A DNA stretch of 64,000 nt from UBA2942 sp045127535 (GTDB lineage: Bacteria > Bacillota > Clostridia > Lachnospirales > Lachnospiraceae): the NCBI GenBank assembly GCA_045127535.1, contig JBGVQN010000006.1, positions 29,466-93,465 of the forward strand, written 5' to 3'. The position numbers were made by a program, and so were the translations under genes. The notes under the pieces are model-generated. The model saw only the letters and a program-made list of their open reading frames with translations, did not search any database and was not told where the DNA came from. Shown here one piece after another: positions 34,746 to 43,120 of the stretch (position 1 is the first letter of the stretch; each line of letters begins with the position of its first letter).

Positions 34746-35858
34746 ATGATTTATACAGAAGCATTTTTTAAAGCCCCGCAATTATATCCATTAGAGCAGT
34801 TAGGTACGCCGAACGCTCCTGTGGTTCCTGAAAAGCTGTTGTTTTTTGACATTGAAACCACCGGTCTGTCTGCTAAAACTGCTGCCATTTATCTCATTGG
34901 CTGTCTATGTCTCTCTGATGGACGCTGGAAGCTGATCCAATGGATGGCAGAACGTTTTTCTGAGGAACAACAGGTTGTAAAAGCATTTCTGGACTACTGT
35001 AAAGATTTTGATACCCTGATTCATTTTAATGGAGATACCTTTGACATTCCTTTTCTGCGCAAATGTGCGGAAAATTACAGTATCCCCCATCCCTTTGACC
35101 GGATGGCAAGCATTGATTTATTAAAACGGATCCGTCCACTAAAGGGCAGATTATCCCTCCAGGATCTGAAGTTAAAAACCATTGAAGGGTTCCTTGGAAT
35201 TGACAGAGAGGATTTGTATCACGGCGGGGAGCTGATTGCAGTTTATCATAATTATGTCAAAAACCATGACCCTGAACTACAGAAGATCTTACTGCTGCAC
35301 AATGCAGAAGATATCAAAAATATGCCAGCGCTGCTGTCTGTGCTGCATTATGCAGATCTGGAAAAAATGGATTTTGCAATTCAGAAAGCAGGCTGCACTG
35401 ATCAACTGCTGCAGATTGAGGCAGCTGGGAATTGTCCCGTCCCAGTACCTGTGCAGTTTTCTGCCCATGGAGTTCAGATTACGGTTTCCCATGGACAGAT
35501 ACAAGCGGCTGTGCCAGTGATGCAGGGTGAATTGTTTTATTTTTACCCGGATTATAAGGATTATTACTACCTGCCTACAGAAGGATATGCCGTTCATAAA
35601 AAAATCGCACAGTTCGTGGATAAGGAGCATCGGGTGAAGGCAACTCCGTCAACTGCTTTCAGCAGGTTTCATGGTATAGCTGTGCCCCTTGGGGTGCAAA
35701 AGAAAAAGACTTCCATATTGGAGACGGAAGCCGGGAATTTTCATATATTGAGAGAAGCATATGATTCTAAGGAAGCCTATACACCCCTTTCTCAGGAGGC
35801 AGCATTTTTGAAATGGTATCTTTCCTACCTGCTGCAGCTATATCACACGCTCCTGTAA
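34746..35858 (+). CDS. Ribonuclease H-like (DEDD) exonuclease, YprB type
   Basis: A 370-residue protein with an RNase H-like 3'-5' exonuclease fold. DIETTG (Exo I, about residue 36), HFNGDTFDIPFL (Exo II) and HNAEDI (Exo III) supply the acidic and His catalytic residues. The C-terminal 130 residues are poorly conserved. It resembles B. subtilis YprB; substrate unknown. AGAGG lies five bases before the ATG at 34746; an upstream in-frame extension to 34632 has no support. It converges on the rpsA terminator. Confidence 0.87.
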   Translation: MIYTEAFFKAPQLYPLEQLGTPNAPVVPEKLLFFDIETTGLSAKTAAIYLIGCLCLSDGRWKLIQWMAERFSEEQQVVKAFLDYCKDFDTLIHFNGDTFDIPFLRKCAENYSIPHPFDRMASIDLLKRIRPLKGRLSLQDLKLKTIEGFLGIDREDLYHGGELIAVYHNYVKNHDPELQKILLLHNAEDIKNMPALLSVLHYADLEKMDFAIQKAGCTDQLLQIEAAGNCPVPVPVQFSAHGVQITVSHGQIQAAVPVMQGELFYFYPDYKDYYYLPTEGYAVHKKIAQFVDKEHRVKATPSTAFSRFHGIAVPLGVQKKKTSILETEAGNFHILREAYDSKEAYTPLSQEAAFLKWYLSYLLQLYHTLL

Positions 35859-35880
35859 ATCATAAAAGTTTCTATTGCCA

Positions 35881-35921
35881 AAAAGCAGAAAAGCGGCTAT
35901 GCCCCAAAAGGGCACAGCCGC
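35881..35921 (-). terminator. Terminator of the cmk-ispH-rpsA operon
   Basis: A 12-bp stem with one mismatch (35893-35904 with 35910-35921, GC-rich), five-base loop, then TTTTCTGCTTTTT on the minus strand. Confidence 0.88.
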
Positions 35922-35946
35922 CTCTCTCTGTCAGCCACACAGAAAA

Positions 35947-37023
35947 TTATTCAAAATCCTCATCCGGAATAGAATTCAGTAAAGCCTTGATGCTTAAGCT
36001 GATCTTCTTGGTCTCAGCATTGAAATCTACTACCTTTGCATCAACGATCTGACCTAAAGATAATACATCAGATGGCTTCTCAATATGCTCTCTGGCAATC
36101 TGGGATACGTGAAGCAGTGCATCAATACCGGTCTCTAACTCAATGAAAGCACCGAAATCTGTCATACGAGCAACCTTACCAGTTACTACGTTGCCAACTG
36201 CATACTTCTCTTCAGCATTTGCCCATGGATTGGTTTCCGGGAACTTTAAGCTCAGAGCAATCTTGGTTCCTTCAATGGACTTAACCAGAACCTTTAATTT
36301 GTCACCACTCTTGAATACCTTCTTTGGATTCTCAACACGTCCCCAGGACATCTCGGAAATATGAAGCAGACCATCTGCTCCGCCTAAATCAACGAATGCA
36401 CCGAAGTCAGTTACGTTCTTTACAGTACCTTCTACGGTCTGACCAGCCTCAAGTCTTGCAAAGAGTTCCTCCTGCATAGCCTTCTTCTTAGCTACAATCA
36501 GCTGCTTGCAGTCACCGATGATTCTGCGCTTTCTTGGATTGAACTCGGTAATTACGAATTCAACTTCCTTGCCGGCATACTTTTCTAAGTTCTTCTCGAA
36601 TGTATCGGAAACAAGGCTTGCTGGGATGAATACTCTGGTATCATCGATCATAACACTTAAACCGCCGGATAATACCTGGCTTACAGTTGCTGTCATAACA
36701 GTCTTGTTATTGTAAGCATCCTCGATTACCTTGCTGGACTTTTCAGCCTGTAATCTTCTGTAAGACAGCTGTACCTGACCCTCGCCATCGTTTACCTTTA
36801 ATACCTTGGCATCTAACTCATCGCCAACCTTAACCATCTCGGTTAATACTGCGTTTGGAGCCTTGGTATACTCGGCTTTGGAAATGATGCCATCAGCCTT
36901 GTAGCCAATGTTTAATACGATTGCATCATCCTTGACATCAATTACTGTACCTTTTACGACATCTCCTGTGTTGATTGTCTTCAAAGAATCCTCTAATAAC
37001 TCTTCGAAACTCATCTCTGACAT
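35947..37023 (-). CDS. rpsA: S1 RNA-binding domain protein (ribosomal protein S1 homologue)
   Basis: A 358-residue protein with four S1 OB-fold repeats (about residues 16-85, 100-170, 187-256 and 272-342; DFGAFVDLGGADGLLHISE and DFGAFIELETGIDALLHVSQ are clear). It binds mRNA for translation initiation. Shorter than the six-repeat E. coli S1, as usual in Bacillota. The ATG at 37023 lies inside the end of ispH (13-base overlap) with AGGAGG upstream. In several clostridia IspH and S1 are fused in one polypeptide; here they are separate but overlapping frames. Confidence 0.93.
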   Translation of the reverse strand: MSEMSFEELLEDSLKTINTGDVVKGTVIDVKDDAIVLNIGYKADGIISKAEYTKAPNAVLTEMVKVGDELDAKVLKVNDGEGQVQLSYRRLQAEKSSKVIEDAYNNKTVMTATVSQVLSGGLSVMIDDTRVFIPASLVSDTFEKNLEKYAGKEVEFVITEFNPRKRRIIGDCKQLIVAKKKAMQEELFARLEAGQTVEGTVKNVTDFGAFVDLGGADGLLHISEMSWGRVENPKKVFKSGDKLKVLVKSIEGTKIALSLKFPETNPWANAEEKYAVGNVVTGKVARMTDFGAFIELETGIDALLHVSQIAREHIEKPSDVLSLGQIVDAKVVDFNAETKKISLSIKALLNSIPDEDFE

Positions 37024-37859
37024 TCTGTTACAACCTCCTGAATAATGTTTCTTGGGGTAGAAGCCCCTGCTGTAATACCTACCTTTTTCATAGAAGTTAG
37101 CCAACCAGTGTCGAGACCATCTACCGTTTGTATATAGTAAGTATCCTTGCATTTTCCTCTGCAAATTTCATACAGCTTCTGCGTATTAGAACTGTTTTGC
37201 CCGCCGATGACGATCATGGCGTCCACTTCTGATGCGATTTGGGCTGCTTCTGCCTGTCGCTCCTGCGTTGCATTGCAGATTGTGTTTACACATACCATAT
37301 CATACCGCATTTCTGAGAAAATTTCAATCAATTTATTAAATTTCTGAAAATTAAATGTAGTTTGCGCCACGATACAGTACTGCTGATCCTGTTCCCAGGT
37401 ATATTTGCTGATATCCTCCGGTGTTTCAACGACAATGGCAGGGGTTTCACACCATCCCATGATGCCCTGCACCTCCGGATGGCTGGGATTTCCGGCAATG
37501 ATGATCTGTCTGCCGTCCCTGCTGTGCTCCTGCACGATCCGGTAAATCTTTTTGACAAATGGACAAGTGGCATCTACCACCGTAATATTTCTCTTCTCCA
37601 GTAAATCAAAGATTCGTTTGGGAACTCCATGGGCACGAATGACCACAATACCCTCTGTAAGAGCCGCCAATTCTTCTTCTGTCTCGATCACCTTCACACC
37701 CTTACTGTCCAGATCCCGCACCACTTCTTCATTATGAATAATAGGACCAAAAGTATAAATAGGCATACCCTGATTTTTTTCAATCTGTTCATACACCTGC
37801 TCTACTGCCCTGTGTACTCCAAAGCAGAATCCTGCTGTTTTTGCTACTACAACTTCCAA
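37011..37859 (-). CDS. ispH: 4-hydroxy-3-methylbut-2-enyl diphosphate reductase IspH
   Basis: A 282-residue [4Fe-4S] enzyme, the last step of the MEP isoprenoid pathway. Three conserved cysteines are seen in GFCFGVHRAV, DATCPFVKK and CNATQERQ, plus the catalytic-region motifs IRAHGVPK and AGASTPRNII. Full length. Its stop overlaps the rpsA start by 13 bases, so translation is probably coupled. cmk lies 100 bases upstream. Confidence 0.96.
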   Translation of the reverse strand: MEVVVAKTAGFCFGVHRAVEQVYEQIEKNQGMPIYTFGPIIHNEEVVRDLDSKGVKVIETEEELAALTEGIVVIRAHGVPKRIFDLLEKRNITVVDATCPFVKKIYRIVQEHSRDGRQIIIAGNPSHPEVQGIMGWCETPAIVVETPEDISKYTWEQDQQYCIVAQTTFNFQKFNKLIEIFSEMRYDMVCVNTICNATQERQAEAAQIASEVDAMIVIGGQNSSNTQKLYEICRGKCKDTYYIQTVDGLDTGWLTSMKKVGITAGASTPRNIIQEVVTECQR

Positions 37860-37959
37860 ATCTGAAAGCCTCCTGGTTTTTATTTATCGCAGCAATGGAT
37901 CTCTCATCAGCTCACATTTTGTTCTCACAAATCAAATGTACCTGATGGGACCGACTGCT

Positions 37960-38628
37960 TTACTGCTGCTTTTCTTTTACAATGGCTACCACTGCGCTGA
38001 CTACCTGATCAATGGTCATATCTGAGGAATCCACCACAATGGCATCCTCTGCCTGCTTTAATGGTGCGATTTCTCTGTGCATGTCACGGTAATCTCTGTC
38101 AATGATCTCCTTTTCGATCTCCTCTAAGCTGCACGCTGTGCCTCTGGCAGTCTGTTCTAAATATCTGCGTTCTGCACGGACTCTGGAGGATGCAGTCAGG
38201 TAAATCTTGACATCTGCATTTGGCAAAATGCAGGTACCAATGTCTCTGCCATCCATCAGCACATCATTTTCTGCTGCTAACTTACGCTGCAATGCAAGGA
38301 GCTTTTCTCTGACCACCGGATATACACTGACCATAGAGGTCATTTTGCTTACCTGCTCTGTGCGGATGTATGGATTTACATTTTCTCCATTTAACAGCAC
38401 TACCTGTCCCTCATCCTGATACGCAATGCGCACATCGATATCCTGGCAGGCCTCGGTAATGGAGGCTACGTCCTCACCGCTGATGCCATGCTGGATCAGA
38501 TAGTAGGCAATGGCACGGTACATGGCGCCTGTGTCCACATAGATAAAGGAAAGCTCTGCGGCGATCCGCTTGGCAATGGTACTTTTTCCGGCTCCTGCCG
38601 GTCCATCTATTGCAATATTAAAACCCAT
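37960..38628 (-). CDS. cmk: Cytidylate kinase
   Basis: A 222-residue nucleoside monophosphate kinase (CMP/dCMP + ATP to CDP/dCDP). P-loop GPAGAGKST at residues 8-16, DTGAMYRA, and MDGRDIGT in the CMP site. The ATG at 38628 has GGAG five bases upstream; an in-frame extension to 38691 lacks support. The order flavoprotein-cmk-ispH-rpsA is a recurrent clostridial arrangement. Confidence 0.96.
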   Translation of the reverse strand: MGFNIAIDGPAGAGKSTIAKRIAAELSFIYVDTGAMYRAIAYYLIQHGISGEDVASITEACQDIDVRIAYQDEGQVVLLNGENVNPYIRTEQVSKMTSMVSVYPVVREKLLALQRKLAAENDVLMDGRDIGTCILPNADVKIYLTASSRVRAERRYLEQTARGTACSLEEIEKEIIDRDYRDMHREIAPLKQAEDAIVVDSSDMTIDQVVSAVVAIVKEKQQ

Positions 38629-38766
38629 ACTCGCTCCTCTCTTTTGCACTCCCGGGTATACAGGTGCTCCTGATTGCTGGTTTTGAATCATCTGTATATA
38701 TAGTTGGGGTATCCTTATTTTATCTGCACAGCAGGAGCATGCGTTAAGGCAGTCATACGATGATCA

Positions 38767-40170
38767 CTATCCTTCACTTTCACAACCAGCTGCATAGCCC
38801 GTTGACCAGGCGATCTGGAGGTTATAGCCGCCGGTGAGGGCGTCTACATCCAACACCTCTCCTGCAAAGTACAGATGCTGTACCAGCTTGGATTCCATGG
38901 TTGCCGGGTTGATCTCTTTGATGGATACACCACCCTGAGTAATGATGGCTTCATTATAATCCCTAAGACCGTTTAAGGTCAACTGTAAATTTTTCGTCAG
39001 AGATACCAGCTGCTGGCGTTCTTCTTTTGTAATAGAATGAACCATTTTTTCACCTTCTATGCCGCTTAAAGATACCATTACCGGAATCAGCTTGGAAGGG
39101 AAAAGCTGATTTAGGGCATTTTTAAACTGCTTGTTTTTGCCAGCTTCAAAGTCTCGCAGGATCCGCTCATCTAACTGTTCCGGGGTCAAGGCCGGTTTTA
39201 AGTCAATGTGCAGCTGGAGATTTTTTTCTGCGATCTTCTTTGCTGCCACACTGCTGCCGCTTAACACTGCAGGGCCGCTGACCCCAAAATGGGTAAAGAG
39301 CATTTCGCCGAATTCCTGATAAATGGTCTTTTTGCCGTCTGTAATGGTTACATCTACATTGCGCAGAGACAGTCCCTGCAGCTCTTTTGCCCAGGGTTCT
39401 GCTACGGTAAATGGTACCAGTCCAGGAGATAAGGCGGTTACTGTATGTCCCCCTTCTTTGGCAAAACGGTAGCCATCACCTGTGGAACCGGTGGATGGAT
39501 AGGACAAGCCGCCGGTTGCTACGATCACCTTGTCGGCAAACAGCTTTTTGCCATTGTCCAACACGACACCGATGCAGCGTTTTTCCTGCTGCAGCTGCTT
39601 TTTCTTGCTGGTGCGCACGGATGATTTGCCAGATGCTTTCACTGATGCCTGATTGTCGGCAGCAGCCTTGGATGTCTGTCCACCTATCAGCTCTGCTGTC
39701 ACAGACGCAGAAGTTTCACTCAGCATTTCATCAGACAAGCTGTCATCTGCAATTTTTTCAAACAGCAGCCCCTTCACCTTTGTCCGCAGCATAATTTCCA
39801 CTCCAGCTGCCTGCATCTGCTTCTGGAGAGCAGCGGTAATATCGGATGCTTTGTCTGATACTGGAAACACACGATTGCCCCGTTCTGTTTTTAAAGGGCA
39901 TCCGCTTTCCTCTAACAGATCCATCATGTCTGTGTTGGTAAATCCATAAAATGCACTGTATAAAAACTTTCGGTTGGTAATGACGTTGCGAAACAAAGTC
40001 TCCATGTCTCCTGCATTGGTTACGTTGCACCGTCCCTTACCTGTAATATATATTTTCTTTCCCAGCTTTTCGTTTTTCTCTATCAGCCGCACCTGATTGC
40101 CGCATCTGGCGCTTTGCAAAGCCGCCAGCATCCCTGCTGCGCCGCCGCCGATCACTATTACCTGCTTCAT
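38767..40170 (-). CDS. HI0933/BaiN-like flavoprotein (aminoacetone oxidase family)
   Basis: A 467-residue FAD-binding oxidoreductase. The Rossmann motif is VIGGGAAGMLAA at the N-terminus, GKGRCNVTN is the family signature, and GGYNLQIAWSTGYAAG lies at the C-terminus. Members include the bile-acid enzyme BaiN and proteins of unknown role. An insertion of about 55 residues rich in Ser, Ala and Lys (about residues 165-215) makes it longer than the usual 400-410. The ATG at 40170 follows AGGAG by seven bases. A palindromic element (copy B) lies about 50 bases upstream. Confidence 0.88.
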   Translation of the reverse strand: MKQVIVIGGGAAGMLAALQSARCGNQVRLIEKNEKLGKKIYITGKGRCNVTNAGDMETLFRNVITNRKFLYSAFYGFTNTDMMDLLEESGCPLKTERGNRVFPVSDKASDITAALQKQMQAAGVEIMLRTKVKGLLFEKIADDSLSDEMLSETSASVTAELIGGQTSKAAADNQASVKASGKSSVRTSKKKQLQQEKRCIGVVLDNGKKLFADKVIVATGGLSYPSTGSTGDGYRFAKEGGHTVTALSPGLVPFTVAEPWAKELQGLSLRNVDVTITDGKKTIYQEFGEMLFTHFGVSGPAVLSGSSVAAKKIAEKNLQLHIDLKPALTPEQLDERILRDFEAGKNKQFKNALNQLFPSKLIPVMVSLSGIEGEKMVHSITKEERQQLVSLTKNLQLTLNGLRDYNEAIITQGGVSIKEINPATMESKLVQHLYFAGEVLDVDALTGGYNLQIAWSTGYAAGCESEG

Positions 40171-40222
40171 CTTACTGCTCCTTACTCCGGGTGTCTGCCG
40201 GGTATCATAGATCAAATATCAC

Positions 40223-40467
40223 CAGGCAATTGCAAAATATCTGAACGGATGCTTTGAGAAGTACTTGTAAGAAATTGTTTTCACGCGACGTATCGTAAAC
40301 GATACGTTTGCATGCTCTCGCTTCGGTGAAAACGCAGCGGTACTAATAAATTTTGCGCCTGTGGCACAAAATTTAAAGTACCGGCGTTTTCAAGAGCCCT
40401 GCTTAGAAAACAGTTTCTTACAAGTACTTCTCAAAGCTGATATTGAATACTGTTTTGCAATTGCCTG
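40223..40467. repeat. Palindromic core element, copy B (reverse orientation)
   Basis: 245 bp bounded by 15-bp perfect inverted repeats CAGGCAATTGCAAAA (40223-40237) and its complement (40453-40467). Inside, the stem GCTTTGAGAAGTACTTGTAAG/complement corresponds to that of copy A with compensatory changes on both arms, and the conserved core (GAAAACGC at 40328-40335) and inner stem are the same as in A. An additional hairpin around ACGTATCG-TAAA-CGATACGT (40288-40307) replaces the GCAGGAC stem. It lies between divergently transcribed genes. Confidence 0.87.
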
Positions 40468-40589
40468 TCAATCATCACAAAGAACAGGAGGCATCTTCTG
40501 TCTTTGCAGACACCTGCCACCCTGGTCACTGGAAGTATTTTAATCTTTTTTGCACACTTTGGCAATGTCTTTTCTTGAATATGTTTTTT

Positions 40590-40651
40590 GAAATCGTAAG
40601 ATTTGATTGGACTCTTTTTTGAAATCGCAAGATTTGATTGAACTCTTTTTC
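40590..40651 (+). repeat. 31-bp tandem duplication upstream of the lipoprotein promoter
   Basis: Two units, 40590-40620 and 40621-40651, with three differences. Each contains the inverted repeat AAATC-N4-GATTT. The second unit holds the promoter -35. The spacing, three helical turns, would place both sites on one DNA face. Confidence 0.8.
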
Positions 40652-40666
40652 GGGATGCAGTATAAT
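40638..40666 (+). promoter_or_regulatory. Promoter of the lipoprotein gene
   Basis: -35 TTGAAC (40638-40643), 17-bp spacer, -10 TATAAT (40661-40666). The -35 lies inside the second 31-bp repeat. Confidence 0.72.
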
Positions 40667-40708
40667 GATAATAGAGATATATACAGAAACGCTCATACAT
40701 ACCCTGAG

Positions 40709-40755
40709 GGAATTGCGAAGCTTTATTCACTATCAGCTTTGTAAGTGACTGTCAG
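40709..40755. repeat. Truncated end of the palindromic element (copy E)
   Basis: GGAATTGCGAAGC and TATTCACTATCAGCTTTG resemble the left end of copies A and B (GGCAATTGCGAAAC and TATTCAACATCAGCTTTG). No core follows. It lies in the leader of the lipoprotein gene, 240 bp from copy B. Confidence 0.5.
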
Positions 40756-40772
40756 TCAGAAAGGAGGATATC

Positions 40773-41882
40773 ATGAATTCTTCTACAAAATCCATTTTTA
40801 TTTGTTTATTGTTGTGTCTGTGCTTCTGCAGCTGCCAGAAAGCTCCGGCAGAGACCACACAGGTTTCTTCTGACTCAGGGGTGATCCAAACCGATACCTC
40901 TGGCCAGGAGGATTCAAGCACTGAGTCCATTATCTATCATGGCTCTACAGAAATGACTGACCATGATGCTTCTGCTGAGACCACTGTCAGTGATGCGTCT
41001 GCAGAGACTACCATCTATGATAGCTCTGTAGAAAATACTGTCCCTGATACTTCTGCTGAGAGCCTGCCGGAAACCCAGGAGGTGGTGCTGGATGCAGCCT
41101 ATGATGAGGTTCGGGCATTTGCCAATGATATGGAACGTGTGTATCATGTGCAGATCAAAATTGCAGAAGAATGCAGCAGTCTGAATCCTCCGGATTATGC
41201 AGTACAGTGTCTTGGAGATGTTGCTGCCATACAAAACAGTTTATATATTCTAACTGAGGGGCTTGCTGCCTTTCCACCCGGCTTTTTTCAGCAGCTGCAG
41301 TCTGATCTGTATCCGGAAGGGCTTGTGATCTATCTCTGCGGTACCTTGACCGGGCGCAACTCTGCTACCCTGACCACAGCCGGGGGCGTAACTTATACAG
41401 ACAATGGGCGGCATATTCTGGCACTGGACTGCAGCAACGACTTCAATATGAGCAGCTTTTATCATGAGACCATGCATGTGATCGACCATCACATCTCCAG
41501 CCTGTATTATGACAGTGCCCAGCCAGATGCATTTTCTGAGGAGAAATGGGCAGCATGCAATGCAGAGGGATTTGCCTATACCTATGATTATACTGCTTAT
41601 ATGGACTTAGACACGTCTGACACTTCTTTTGATATCCTGCTGGCTGATTCCCTTGAGCAGATCTACTTTATTGATAACTACTCCAAGATCACGCCTATGG
41701 AGGATCGTGCAAGAATCTTTGAAAATGCAATGTTTTACAGAGGGCCATTTTTGGGTTCTGACTGTCCAAACATTGCAAAGAAGTTAAACTATCTGTGCGA
41801 TTATATTCGGTTCCATTTTGATACAGAAGGGTGGCCGGATGTGGTTCTTTGGGAAAAAGCTTGTTTATTAAACCAATTTTAA
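40773..41882 (+). CDS. Putative zinc metallopeptidase lipoprotein
   Basis: A 369-residue exported lipoprotein. The signal peptide ends in a lipobox-like LCFCSC (Cys about residue 21), followed by an 80-residue Ser/Thr/Asp/Glu-rich linker with repeated SAETT-like units, then a folded domain with HExxH in FYHETMHVIDHH (about residue 231) and a downstream EDRARIFE that may give the third ligand. It looks like a gluzincin of unknown specificity. RBS GGAGG. Its promoter carries two tandem repeats. Confidence 0.78.
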   Translation: MNSSTKSIFICLLLCLCFCSCQKAPAETTQVSSDSGVIQTDTSGQEDSSTESIIYHGSTEMTDHDASAETTVSDASAETTIYDSSVENTVPDTSAESLPETQEVVLDAAYDEVRAFANDMERVYHVQIKIAEECSSLNPPDYAVQCLGDVAAIQNSLYILTEGLAAFPPGFFQQLQSDLYPEGLVIYLCGTLTGRNSATLTTAGGVTYTDNGRHILALDCSNDFNMSSFYHETMHVIDHHISSLYYDSAQPDAFSEEKWAACNAEGFAYTYDYTAYMDLDTSDTSFDILLADSLEQIYFIDNYSKITPMEDRARIFENAMFYRGPFLGSDCPNIAKKLNYLCDYIRFHFDTEGWPDVVLWEKACLLNQF

Positions 41883-41891
41883 TGTTTATAT

Positions 41892-42845
41892 TTACAATCT
41901 TTTTTCTTTTCCCGTATTAAATGCTGAAGAAAACGTAATTCCTTTTTCTATGATTTCACGCGCCCGGACTACCATTTCCTGCTGGCACTTACTATCAGAA
42001 TCCTTCTGTTCCTGAGAATAATCGTTCTTACCTGCAAGAAGCAGATCATAATATCCGCTATCCTTGGCATAATCCCAGAACACATTCCCATACTGAATGT
42101 TATCATAGCACCATGGCTTGGCAAAAAGATTGTAATGGATCAGCTTTGGTGTCCCCTGATTTCTATGCTTTTCATCGGGCATAACGTCCCATGCAGGATC
42201 CAGAAAATGTATTTTTCCAAAACACATGGCATTGATATAATCCTGATCAGGAGCAATGCTGTCAAAATGCCATGTATTCATAAGTTTCAGAAAACGCTGG
42301 TCAAATTTAATCTGACGAAGTGCTTTCATATCCATAAGGAGCACTCCTGAATTAATGTAATGCCTGTGATCTACACCTACTGCTTCATCAATGTATTGTG
42401 TAAGAGGCCCTACTTCCTGAATTGAAAAGTCTGTACAGGCGCCTATCAGATTTCCCTGCAGATCCACATTGTAAAGTTCAGAGATATCACCAGGTACCAC
42501 AATGTCACTATCTACATAGATTCCCTTATCAAACTCCGGATACATAGCAGGAATAAACAGGCGGAAATAAATTGTCATTGTAAAATAATCGCAGCGCAGT
42601 CTGTTAGAAAGCTTATCGCTGATACCCGAAAGCTTTTGCTCCATGTCTGCAAACTGAATCTCAAAGCCAGTTTTTCTCAGACTGCTTAACTTTTTTTTAT
42701 TCTCATCTGACAGAGACTGATGCAATATCACAATGTGGTATTCATGTTCTAGAGATGCATTTTCAATCAATGATTTCATGGCTACTGCAAGATATGGTGC
42801 ATAATTATCATCTACTGAGAAAAAAATTGGAATTAACTGTTTCAT
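41892..42845 (-). CDS. Glycosyltransferase family 8
   Basis: A 317-residue GT-A fold transferase. N-terminal MKQLIPIFFSVDDNYAPYLA, the metal-binding DxD in GIYVDSDIVV (about residue 105), HYINSGVLLMD, and IHYNLFAKPW near the C-terminus are GT8 hallmarks. It transfers a hexose from a nucleotide sugar to a surface glycan or lipid; acceptor unknown. GGGGAG precedes the ATG at 42845; a longer frame to 42926 has no ribosome site. It converges with the lipoprotein gene with only nine bases between. Confidence 0.9.
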   Translation of the reverse strand: MKQLIPIFFSVDDNYAPYLAVAMKSLIENASLEHEYHIVILHQSLSDENKKKLSSLRKTGFEIQFADMEQKLSGISDKLSNRLRCDYFTMTIYFRLFIPAMYPEFDKGIYVDSDIVVPGDISELYNVDLQGNLIGACTDFSIQEVGPLTQYIDEAVGVDHRHYINSGVLLMDMKALRQIKFDQRFLKLMNTWHFDSIAPDQDYINAMCFGKIHFLDPAWDVMPDEKHRNQGTPKLIHYNLFAKPWCYDNIQYGNVFWDYAKDSGYYDLLLAGKNDYSQEQKDSDSKCQQEMVVRAREIIEKGITFSSAFNTGKEKRL

Positions 42846-42955
42846 TTTAAAACTCCCCTTTAAATTTACATAATTTAAATACAAAATGGATACATTATCT
42901 GTATATGATTCAGAAGTACTCCGCATCCCATTTTTATCTCACAAATCCCTTGTTA

Positions 42956-43001
42956 TGATCAAACAACAGCATGCTGTCAATAGCATGCTATTATTTGATC
43001 A
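42956..43001. repeat. Double inverted repeat in the intergenic gap
   Basis: TGATCAAA (42956-42963) pairs with TTTGATCA (42994-43001), enclosing AGCATGCT (42968-42975) and AGCATGCT (42982-42989), each also self-complementary. Possibly a cruciform or part of a terminator region. Confidence 0.55.
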
Positions 43002-43007
43002 GAAAGC

Positions 43008-43047
43008 CTCCCTTTTGTCTCTGTACAAACCAGAAAACAAAAGGGAG
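43008..43047. terminator. Hairpin after the decarboxylase operon
   Basis: An 11-bp perfect stem CTCCCTTTTGT (43008-43018) / ACAAAAGGGAG (43037-43047). The longer T-run follows on the plus strand (ATTTTTAT), while on the minus strand only GCTTTC follows, so it probably ends oadA transcripts weakly or both ways. Confidence 0.6.
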
Positions 43048-43120
43048 ATTTTTATGCTATATTTCAGCATATTCCTTGTGGTTTTATTGCATATGACATT
43101 TCTATTTCAGTTCAACTTCC

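Noticed and set aside
34592..34771. A 59-codon plus-strand frame (MSAKKPDPFF...) overlapping the start of the exonuclease gene
   Set aside because: The predicted transcription start is almost at its ATG, there is no proper ribosome site and it overlaps the next gene by 26 bases; possible but not supportable.
40431..40730. A 99-codon minus-strand frame
   Set aside because: It runs through palindromic element B and the tandem repeats and has no ribosome site.
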